Below are positions 22,662 to 31,832 of a DNA stretch of 64,000 nucleotides, piece after piece (the stretch's first letter is position 1; the number at the start of each line of letters is the position of its first letter). This stretch comes from Camarhynchus parvulus. Its lineage: Eukaryota; Chordata; Aves; Passeriformes; Thraupidae. Below the pieces are notes generated by a model that saw nothing but the letters and a program-made list of their open reading frames with translations, was not told the DNA's origin and did not search any database. A program made the position numbers and the translations under genes. The stretch is from positions 74,397,465 through 74,461,464 of the forward strand of contig NC_044572.1 of assembly GCF_901933205.1 (NCBI RefSeq), in the 5' to 3' direction.

Positions 22662-23051
22662 TGTCGCCGGTAGGCCACAAGGTTTTCGGGGTGAAGGAAG
22701 AGACGAGATGGGCTCCATGATCAGAAGGCTTGATTTATTAAGTTATGATATAAACATCTATTATAACTATACTAAAAAGAAAAAGAAAGGGAGAGTTTCC
22801 AGAAGCTGCTAGCTACCTAAGAATAGAAAGTAAAGAATGATCAACAAACCTTGCTCTCTCGGACTGTGTCCAAGAGAGCTCAGTTCCGGATTGGCCATTA
22901 CCTCCAAACACTCAATCTGGGCCAATCCAGAACTGACCTGCTGCATTCCACAGAAGCAAATAACCTATTGTTTATGTCTGGCTGCTGAACTTCTCAGCTT
23001 CAGCAGGAAAATCCTAAGAGAGGATTTTTCATAAAAGAAATGTCTGTGACA
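22662..23051 (-). repeat. 5' LTR of the provirus
   Basis: 390 bp, matching the 3' LTR except at five positions (about 1.3%). It contains the promoter for the proviral transcript. The TATA-like box reads TTTATATC on the element's strand (around 22748-22754), just upstream of AATAAA (22734-22739), with inverted CCAAT boxes further upstream. The 11-bp hairpin carries one mismatch here. Two further short stem-loops (ctgctgaa/ttcagcag and aaaatcct/aggatttt) are present as in the 3' copy. Confidence 0.95.
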
Positions 23052-23057
23052 GTAGTA
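23052..23057. repeat. Target site duplication GTAGTA (right)
   Basis: Exact repeat of 19504-19509, directly after the LTR end TGTGACA. It shows that the provirus inserted by ordinary integration and has not recombined with another copy. Confidence 0.95.
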
Positions 23058-24657
23058 GATAAAAATCCATCAGGTGGCTGCAGCCTTACAATTGGTACTA
23101 TCCATTCTGCTTCTGTGATGCATGTCCTTGCTATTAAGGCAGGCATTGCTCCTACTGCATCAGTTCCTGCAGCAGCACAGTTTTCATCTAGATATATTAA
23201 GAGAGAGAAAAATCATTTCTTTTGCCTTGATGTGTCAGGATGCAGATCACAGAGGTTTAACAACCTATCTGTGAGACAGTCAAAGGTCTTAGGTAATCAC
23301 TTTAATTTGGAAGATTGTTTGTGTGGTTTAAGTGGATCCTGCAAAAAGATGCCTCCTGACTCTTCTTTTTATTCAGATATTTTCCAAATTCATCCTGGAC
23401 AAAATACCCTCCAAGTGCCACTTGCACTTGCCTGTGGAAGTTGGTGTACACAGGTTGTTCTGTTCTTCTAACCTGCATCAGTACAGGGGCACTTTGCTGG
23501 CTGCACTGGCTCCAACGGGACAGGCTGTGTTGATTTCCTAGAGGGTATCTTTAAAATCCAGCAGTCATGCTTTAAATAAGGATGTTGCTCTACAGGACTT
23601 CCAGATTCTATTCTAGACTAATTTTTTTGTTTGATCCTCTCATCCTTCCTTCTGAAGATTGTCATAACACAAATAAAAGAACAGAGAATTCTTGGGATCA
23701 GAGAATAATCATGAAATAATCTGACTCTCTAGTCCTGGGAGACACTAATATTACAAAAGGAAGATGCTGGCTTCTGCAAATGCTATGCAACCTTCCTCAA
23801 CTAATTTATGAGACTACAGAGTTGCATGATTGAGTGAATGACTGGACCTCTTCTCAGTAACTTAAGTTTTATAGGTCTGCCTAAGCAGGGATTTCTATTG
23901 TGGCTTAACTTAAAGGCACAGTATATTTATGTAATAAAGTATATCATGACATGATATGTGTTTTATCTCTTCCCACTTGTCTGCTAAATAGAAATTTCTA
24001 GTTTTCTCCTACTACTAAAGGAAAACATATTGTAGCACAGGTTTTCTGGCTGCTGAAAGAAGAGTCTGTCTCTCCTCTTCCTTTCTTTGGAGGACTGGAA
24101 AGCCGTAGCTGATGTCACTTCTGTTGTTTGTTTTTCTAGTCTTTTCACAGCAACAGGCAATCACATTTGGATTCAGATATGAAAGTTCTTATTTTCAGGG
24201 TACCTTAATAATAGCAGCTAAAAAAATGAAAAACATGGCAAAACAAATGGGTTCTTAAATAACTTCAAGACATGATAGTGACCCACTGAAAAAAAACTGC
24301 AACAAAAAATTGATCTTAGAACCATTTAGAGTTTCTGAAACTTACTGAAGATTTAAGAATAATATGCATACCTTGAAGAGACAACTGCAAAGATTTTTGT
24401 TTCAGAAAACAAAGTCTAAGAAAGTATATGTTTACAGTGGTACCCAGGTAATAGATTCTAGGAGTGTGTTTTAAAATGCAGTGAAAGAGACAAATAAAAT
24501 CGGGCAGTAGAGTAAACAGCAATTTTATGTGGGTTCATGGAGCTCAAAATTCCCTAGAAACCAACTAAGAATAATTTTAAAACCTATTTTCCTCTATAAG
24601 AGGGAGACAACCACAGAAGCAGTGTCTACCATGCCAGTGCCTGGGAGTAGGACGGAA
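23058..24657. other. Unique DNA beyond the provirus, no gene seen
   Basis: No gene is supported. The 143-codon frame at 23040-23471 starts inside the LTR and runs into host DNA. It has no recognisable domain, and the chance of such a frame in this composition is not small. No other repeat is seen. Confidence 0.5.
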
Positions 24658-24728
24658 TAAACAAAACAAAACAAAACAAAACAAAACACAACAAAACAAA
24701 ACAAAACAAAACAAAACAAAACAAAACA
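24658..24728. repeat. (AAAAC)n microsatellite
   Basis: About 70 bp of AAAAC pentamers in register with one interrupted unit (cacaac) in the middle. No transposon body lies next to it. Confidence 0.95.
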
Positions 24729-27700
24729 TTCTTCTTTTGGGGATCATGACTCCAGATTTCAGCTAAAACTGCCAGCTAAAGCTAAAGCTGTTATTTAAAA
24801 AGTTCAGTCATTGCTGTGCCTAAGACTGCTATCATGGGAGGAAAACTAAAAGATATTTCTAAGCAAGCAAAAGCATCGTGCTTTTGCACTACCAGGGTTA
24901 ACTTCAGTTTTACTTAATGTATTTCTTAAGTGTTTTGATGAAAAAATATATGACACAACAGGTGAGTCTCACAAAAATGGCTATGGGAAAAAATAATACA
25001 AAGAGAGAAAACAGAAATTAGAAATTCATGGAATCACAACGGCTGAAATGACAGCTCAAACCACAACCTGAAGAACAGAAAGATGTTCTTACGATCATCC
25101 TGAGATGAAATTTGGCTGACCATGGTATTACATGGAGAGAAAAAGACATTTGTCTTTCATTTTGCTTCTTTCAAGTACATCTTCAAAGCCTCCCTTTTAT
25201 GCTGGAGGCCACAAATATATTTAATACAGATAGCCCTTGGATTATAATAGTTCCAGTAATAGCTCAAAAAGTCCCAGCTGGAGGAGTATGTGTAAAAATC
25301 AAAATATTAATTTTTGGTATGGTACAGAAAAAAAAGAGGTAATCTAGTATTCATAGCTATATATTCTATAGAAGTTTTTAAATATCCATTGTCTTGATTC
25401 TATCACGCTTATATATATGCAGTTCATTTTCTTTATCTCTATTTGGTCTTTCTGAAAGGAATTGTGTATGAAAGAGCACCTAGGTTTTGTACAAGCTGGA
25501 ACAGCTAAATGAGTAATAAACCAACAGGCACCATGTTTGCCTAAATTGGTTGGAAAATGCAAGCTAGGAAAAACAAAAAATAAGAAAATACTGAAAATGC
25601 TGTAAGAGAGATGGATGACTAGCTTGTGAGGGAACATTTTGCAAGAATATTGCATGTGTACATAATGGCTGAGAGAAAACATGACATATTGTCTTAACAA
25701 AAGTGTTAACTTGAGGGATTAACAAACAGTACTTAGTGTAAAACTTGAAGAAAGAGGTAGGCCTGGTAAAGTGAAATCAGGTAGTGATTGCTGTGAGAAA
25801 AATTGTCATAGCAGCAGGATTTTTGGAGTAGTCTCTAAAGGCATGGATTGTGGGTTTCAAATAAAATATCTTAAAAACACTAGAGAAACCATACTTTCAG
25901 GAACCATACCTACTTTTGCAACAATTAATAATCTAAAATATCTTCCAATTGTAACACATCATAACAGAACATACAGGCATACAGATACACCAGCACAAGT
26001 CAGGAGCAACAGAAAAAGAATACCAGTAAATCCTTTTTGACAACTATAGTATTCCATCATGTAAATCTGCCACCTAAATAAATCCATGAGGGTCAGACTG
26101 TTGTCTCTTTTTGGTGGATGGTGAGGAAAATATGCTGTGAAAAACTAAATGAAGCTTTTGTAGACAGAAATTTTATGTCTCCTCCTCTGCAATCTGGTCC
26201 TTCAGTTGCTGGCTTCCATTCCTAGAATGTAGGAAGATGAACTTAAAGGCCTCACTAAAATCACTAAATTAACCTCCCAAGTTTAAGGGTAGTTTTGAGG
26301 TCCATCATCTTTTGAACTCCATGGAACTTATCCAGATATTGAATTGTGGATTCCAGGCAAGATATTTTCCCCAAATTTTGTGTTTAAAGTTATTCTCCTA
26401 AATATATATCTAAATGTCAAGAGTAAGGTACCCTTTTTTCTCACCAAAACTTGAGGAAAAAAAATTGGATGCTTTAATCTAAAGGCAGATGCTGTACTTC
26501 TGATATTCTTGCTGTTACTTATTTAGTAGCTTGATGTCAGGAATGTGCAGCCCCATCCACACCTGACACCTGTGGTGCCAAGTTTCTGTAGTCACAAAAG
26601 TGGAATCAGTTTATTCCAACTAGGGAATATGTCCCCTACTACTAAAATTATTTATTGGCAGCTCTGCATTAGCATAAAACTTGGGAAGTTTCTTCTTTTT
26701 TTTTTTTTTTTTTTTCTTTTTTGGGGGGGAGTAGCAAAATTGTCACTGAATGAATGCTGAAGAAAGCAAGACTAAGAGACTAAGAGATTAAAGCAATTTA
26801 TTTGTATTTAGTCTAACCTGCTTGGTTACAGAGTTCAGTATCCAAGGGTCAGAGCAGACCATGTAACCTGTTGGGTAGGTTTATACAAGAGACAGTGCAG
26901 TCCAATATCTGCATTATTTTTAAACTGCTACTGACAAGCAGATTGCCATTTAAATTCAGGCAGCCAGCTGCTGCTACTGACTACTGTCATTAATACCATG
27001 GCTTTGAGCACTGTTTCACTGTGGCAAATGTTTCTTAAATTAGCTTTTCTCCCTTCTGCTGTGTTCCTTTAAAAACAGCACCAGTGGGTCTTATTGGGGG
27101 TTTTGAGAGCAACCGGCCTCTACGGCATTTATTAGTGGCAGGAAGCAGCAGAGTTTTGTGGGCTCCGACGGAGAAGTTAAATAGCTTCAAACATTTTCTA
27201 TCAGCTTAACACAGTGTGCTCAATGGTGCAAGCACACAGTTTGCTTCCTTTGCCTTAGAATCACCCTGGGACATCCACTCTGAAAGCAGATTTGAATGAG
27301 CTTGAAAATTCAAGATAGGCTTCATTGCCAATCTGTCAACAGGCCCTAAAAATAATAAAAAAATAAAATAACATAACGTGACAACTCAGAAAAGGAAACT
27401 GCTTGGCACACTGCATGCCCTGCTTTGTCTCTTCTGACTGTCAACTATCAATATTTATATTCAGTGGGGTAAACCTGGCTAAATTAGAGACATAAGAGGG
27501 CACCACTGAAATCAAAATTCTGTCAAAACTCACAGTTGGTCTTGACTTTTGTTTCATTAAAATTTTAATTGGAACCAAACTGTGCAGTCACAAAGCTCAT
27601 CAGTGCTTCCTGTTCACAACACTAAAGAATCAGATGCTCAAATATAGCAAATTAGTGAAGAGCATGTTTACTCTCTGCTCCCTTATTACTGGAAATGATT

Positions 27701-29903
27701 ATTTGATAAACAAAGAGGCATAGCCAGGAAGAAGCCAGCATGTGTTGACAGAATTAGCAGGCCTTGGTGACTGCACCTACTACCTCTGTGTGGATCAAGA
27801 ATGGTACTTCAATGAGTAGTCTTGAGGGGCTGATAAATAAAAGAGAGCATCCAGCACCCAGCTACCTCTGAGCTCTATATTCACCTCAGGGCAGAAATGG
27901 TAGGGGACTCTGACTCCATGCAGTACTGGCAGTGCTGCTCTAAACCAGCAAGCTTTCTTAGGAGCATGAAAGGGAAGCCTGTTTGCAATACACAGAAGGA
28001 GCTCAGGGGACAACACACCATTGCAGACAGGATCTTTACTGCGTTCACAGGGCAGGAGAGACCCCTCTCACACAGAGAGAATCACTCACAGGTAAAGCAG
28101 ATGTTCCTGTGTAGGAAGCCACATGATACCACCATAACCTTCCCATTTTAAAGCTTACCCAGTCCAGCCATTCTGTGTGGCTGTCCAGTGAAAATTAAAC
28201 TGAGAACAATGGGGGTTTTTTTAATTTTTGAGGCTTTTTAAAGATCAGGCTTCGCCTTGGGAATAAAGGCATTGCTGAGAGTCAGACAAGCTTTTAATAG
28301 TGTTTAATTTCAAACAGCTTGTAGCTGGAAGACAGAAAAATAAAAATCTCTTAGGAAGGTAACAAATACCAAGAGTTCAACAACAGGACAAATCTACATT
28401 TCTTTAAATAGATTCTTAGCTAAGATCAGGACCTATATGAGAAATTGAAACTCAGGCAGGAAAACATACATGACTAAATAAAGTAAGGGAAGAATAACAG
28501 TAATCTTATAGTCATCTGTGGAATTACTAACAAGGCATTCATTAGGACACGTATTTTAATAAGAAAATGTTAATTTATAGGGATTAAAATTAATTACAAC
28601 CTTGCTAGGTTTATTGCCAGTGGGATTGCCATGAAATTGTTCACTAAAAAATATACTTAAGGTACTTGGAAAGTCTTTTGTATTTGATTGAGAAGCCCTT
28701 AAATCTGTTTAATTGGGTCTGCTGAATCACACAGGGAATACATTTAAGCTCAGAGATAGTGGGAAACAACTGCAATTTATGTGGTTTCTATTTCCTCTTA
28801 AATAGGATACAAATTATTTTAGCAATCCCTGCCTGCAGTTTGCACTTTGACTACCCCTGCATCAGAGCAACCACAGACTGCCTGCTGGGAGGCTCAGTCA
28901 GAGCCACAAGTGTCTCCTCCTGGCCGTTTAGCACAGATGTGTCCATACTGATGTGTTACCAGACTCCAGCTCTGTCTCCTTGCCCTTATTGCTTGGTACG
29001 AGCAGGTGCTACTCTTCCACTCTCCTTTGGGAGAGTAAGTCTTTGGGAAAACTGTATTTTTGGGGTTAAAAAAAATTAATTCATGTTAATTCTATTAAAA
29101 TGGTTTCATTAGGTCACTTTGCACCCACCCACCCACACAGCTTTTAACAATTTTATAGCTTTTATGTTTTTCTGGTTTAGGAATCAGTGGTTTTATTGTA
29201 ATTTAATTATTGATTTCTTCAATAACACCTGCATTGGCAAGAGTATCCTGTTACTTAATGCACTGGCTACAACACTTAGTTTTACTTTTCTTTAGAGATT
29301 CCAGAACTGTTATGACAGAAGTGATCTGAGACTGGCCATACAGGATACTTCTCTAATAAAATAAATCAATGGGACTGGAAATGCTTTTATCCCAATGAAA
29401 ACAAAAGGTAACTACAGTGGAGAAGTTTCATGTCTGTTTTCCCACCATGAAGCAGCTTCAGCTCTTCATGTGTTTCACAGCCCCTCATTGGGGTGTGTGT
29501 GGGTGTATGTGTGCATGTGTAAAATATATTCTAAAAGATGGTCTAGAAGTATATCTATATTTTATTGCACAATGTGCAGTAATTTAAATTTAGCCTTTCA
29601 ATCCACAAAAAGTTCTTGCACTTGCATAACAAAACCGAAGGTCTATCTTCCAGTTGTACTGTACACCTATACCCTAATGCAGCCAGGTTCTTTCCCAAAG
29701 TGCTAATTACGTTTCACACTCAGTTCATCTGTACGTATCTGTGATGTTGTTGCTGCTCGAGGTAAAGTGAACAAAACTAAATTATGTAGTACGTAGTTGA
29801 AAAGCAAATATGGTCGTGTAACACCTGTATATTCTCCTACTTCAGAAATAGATGAAAGTTGTGTGCATTGGGCCGAGGTGTCCCGGTGGTGGCGGCAGCG
29901 CCA
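24729..29903. other. Mostly unique DNA, no gene supported
   Basis: No gene is recognised. A 20-T run lies at 26696-26715. A segment at about 27040-27330 has CpGs (accggcctctacggc, ctccgacgga) in an otherwise CpG-poor stretch and looks non-repetitive. A GC-richer 196-bp block at 28839-29034 is bounded by a plausible acceptor and an A|GTAAGT donor on the plus strand, inside a 106-codon open frame. None of these has a recognisable product. Confidence 0.5.
26696..26715. repeat. Poly(T) run
   Basis: Twenty T followed by tcttttttggggggg. This is a mononucleotide tract without a visible retrocopy beside it. Confidence 0.9.
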
Positions 29904-30130
29904 GGGCTGTACCGGGGCTGTGCCGGGGCTGTGCCGGGGCTGTGCCGGGGCTGTGCCGGGGCTGTGTCGGGGCTGTGCCGGGGCTGTACCGGGGCTGTAC
30001 CGGGGCTGTACCGGGGCTGTGCCGGGGCCGTGCCGGGGCTGTACCGGGGCTGTACCGGGGCTGTGCCGGGGCTGTGCCGGGGCTGTACCGGGGCTGTGCC
30101 GGGGCTGTGCCGGGGCTGTGCCGGGGCTGC
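29904..30130. repeat. 11-bp GC-rich minisatellite, about 20 units
   Basis: A tandem array of the 11-mer CTGTGCCGGGG and its variants CTGTACCGGGG, CTGTGTCGGGG and CCGTGCCGGGG. I count about 20 units in perfect register. Every unit carries a CpG. Because 11 is not a multiple of 3, every frame reads the same 11-residue peptide repeat (a VPGLCRG-type motif), so the long open frames on both strands here are products of the array and not genes. Confidence 0.97.
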
Positions 30131-30365
30131 CCGGGCCGGCCCCAGGCGGTGCCAGCGGCTGCAGCGGCCCCAGCGCAGGGCACGGCTGAGCCCCTCAGCC
30201 CCGGGGAAAGCCTGGGCAAGGGAGGGCAAAACGCTGCCCGGCAGCCAGGGCTGAGCCAGGGGAAGCGAGCGAGAAACAGCCCTGCGAGCCCCGAGGGGAC
30301 AGCGGGAGCAGGGCCGGGGGCAGGAGAGACCCGGCAGGGATGGCCCTGAGGCCTGCCCCAGTGGG
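30131..30365. other. GC- and CpG-rich flank of the minisatellite
   Basis: About 235 bp of strongly GC-rich, non-tandem sequence between the array and the CR1 copy. With the array it forms an approximately 480-bp CpG-rich island in AT-rich DNA. I cannot identify it. It could be the unique end of the minisatellite locus, a GC-rich transposon piece, or a small promoter-like island. Confidence 0.45.
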
Positions 30366-31466
30366 GCAGCTTTCAACACCATCTCTCACAGGATCCTTCT
30401 GGACAGGATGTCCAGGACACAGCTGGATAAATATGTCATGTGATAGGTGAACAACTGGCTTATGGGTCGGGCACAAAGGGTTATAAGGAATGGAGTGACA
30501 GCAGCTGGCGACCTGACAATAGTGGTATTCCACTAGTGGGGCTCTGTCCTCGGCCGTGTGCTCTCCAAAATATTCATAAATTATTTGGATGCAGAACTCA
30601 AGGGATTCTGCACAAGTTCACAGATGATACAAAATTGGGAGGAGCTGTTGTCTGCCTGCAGAGAGATCTTGACAAATCAGAGGGCTGGGCAATCACCAGC
30701 CATATGAAGTTTAACAAAGACAAGAGCAGGATTCTGCGCCTGCAATGGGAGCGCCCTGGATGTACAGACAGACTGGGGAATGAGAGGCTGGAAAGCAGTG
30801 CCATGGAAAGGGACCTGGGGGTCCTGGTCCACGGCAAGTTGAACATGAGCCAGCAGTGCCCTGGCAGCCAGGAGGGCCAGCCCTGTCCTGGGGTGCATCA
30901 GGAACAGCATCACCAGCCGGGCAAGGGAGGGGATTGTCCTGCTCTGCTCTGGGCTGGGGCAGCCTCATCTCGAGTGCTGGGGGCAGTTTTGGGTGCTACA
31001 ATGTAAGAAAGGCAGTAAGCTCTTAGAGAGTGTCTAAAGGAGGGCAATGAGGACATTAAAGGGCCTTGAAGGGAAGCCGTATGAGGAGTGGCTGAGGTCA
31101 CTTGATCTCTTCATCCTGGAGGAGTCTGAGACTTCCTCGTGATTGGAAGAGGAGGGGCAAACATTGTTCTCTTCTTTGTGTTGACTAGTGACAGGATGTG
31201 AAGCAATGACCTGAGTTTGTGTCAGGGAAGGTTTAACCTGGATTTTAGGAAACGGCTCTTCAGCCCGAGGGTGTTTGGGCAGTGGAACAGGCTTCCCAGG
31301 GAAGTTGGTCAGAGCACCAACGCTGACAGAGTTCAAGTGTTTGAACAGTGCTCTCGGGCACATGGTGTGACTCTTGGGGATGGTGCTGTGCCAGGCCAGG
31401 AGTTGGACTCAGTGATCCTTGTGGATCCCTCCCAACTCAGCATACCCCATGATTCTGTGATTCTTT
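30366..31466 (+). mobile_element. CR1 LINE, 5'-truncated, with ORF2 relic
   Basis: A forward CR1 copy of about 1.1 kb. It begins within the reverse transcriptase domain (the translated segment equivalent to AFDTVSH, then LLD and NWL-type residues). It continues through the C-terminal part of ORF2 with several frameshifts and stops, and then the 3' UTR (gggaaggtttaacctggatt; cggctcttcagcccgagggt). It ends with the typical ccaactcagcataccccatgattctgtgattct. The coding part is broken and cannot make an active protein. The left edge lies at the junction with the GC-rich segment, which is the 5' truncation point or a later break. Confidence 0.93.
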
Positions 31467-31562
31467 GGTCTCAACCCATGAGTATTTCCATGTTATTTTT
31501 TTTTCCCATGTCCTGTTGAGGACAATGAGCAAGAGCAGCTGAATGGGTGTGTGGCAGCCAGT

Positions 31563-31660
31563 TAGGGTCCACCCATGACTTTAACTTAAGAAAATTAATT
31601 CTAAACATGCCAGGTAGGGTCCACCCATGACTTTAACTTAAGAAAATTAATTCTAAACAT
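31563..31660. repeat. Tandem duplication, 52-bp period
   Basis: Forty-six bases beginning tagggtccacccatgact and ending ttctaaacat occur twice in direct orientation, 52 bp apart, without a mismatch that I can see. The unit is host-like and not part of the CR1. Perfect identity indicates a recent slippage event or an assembly artefact. Confidence 0.93.
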
Positions 31661-31678
31661 TTATTTTGCATGCTTCAC

Positions 31679-31832
31679 TTAAAAAAAAAAAAAACAAAAA
31701 AAAAAACAACAACAAACAAAAACCGAACAAACAAAAAACTAAACAAAGACAACCCAAAGGACCAAAACCAAAAAAACCCCCAAACCAACAAAACAAACCA
31801 ACAAACAAGCAAATACAAACAAACAAAACCCC
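31679..31832. repeat. A-rich (AAAC)n low-complexity tract
   Basis: About 150 bp of A with scattered C, in AAAC/AACA/CCAAA units. It creates Lys/Asn-rich frames on the plus strand and Phe/Leu/Val/Gly-rich frames on the minus strand, all of which I discount. Confidence 0.93.

Larger units (their letters stand above)
19510..23051 (-). mobile_element. ERVK-like provirus, young, probably non-autonomous
   Basis: A 3542-bp endogenous retroviral insertion on the minus strand. Order along its own strand: 5' LTR (22662-23051), primer binding site (22642-22659), leader, one long ORF in the Gag position (20383-22440), about 480 bp of 3' region, candidate polypurine tract and 3' LTR (19510-19899). The LTRs are the same length (390 bp) and differ at 5 sites. 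The flanking GTAGTA repeats match perfectly. I see no reverse transcriptase, RNase H, integrase or full-length Env coding region, and the 2.76-kb interior is too short for them. It was therefore probably mobilised in trans by a related complete virus. The interior is GC- and CpG-rich, unlike its surroundings. Confidence 0.95.

Noticed and set aside
23040..23471. 143-codon frame next to the provirus
   Set aside because: It begins in the last bases of the LTR and continues into flanking DNA. No domain or start context supports it.
24658..24728. CRISPR-like or satellite array
   Set aside because: Plain AAAAC pentamers without spacers. It is a microsatellite.
29797..30382. Six overlapping open frames of 103-181 codons on both strands
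   Set aside because: They are generated by the 11-bp array, which reads the same peptide in every frame and has no stop in any of them.
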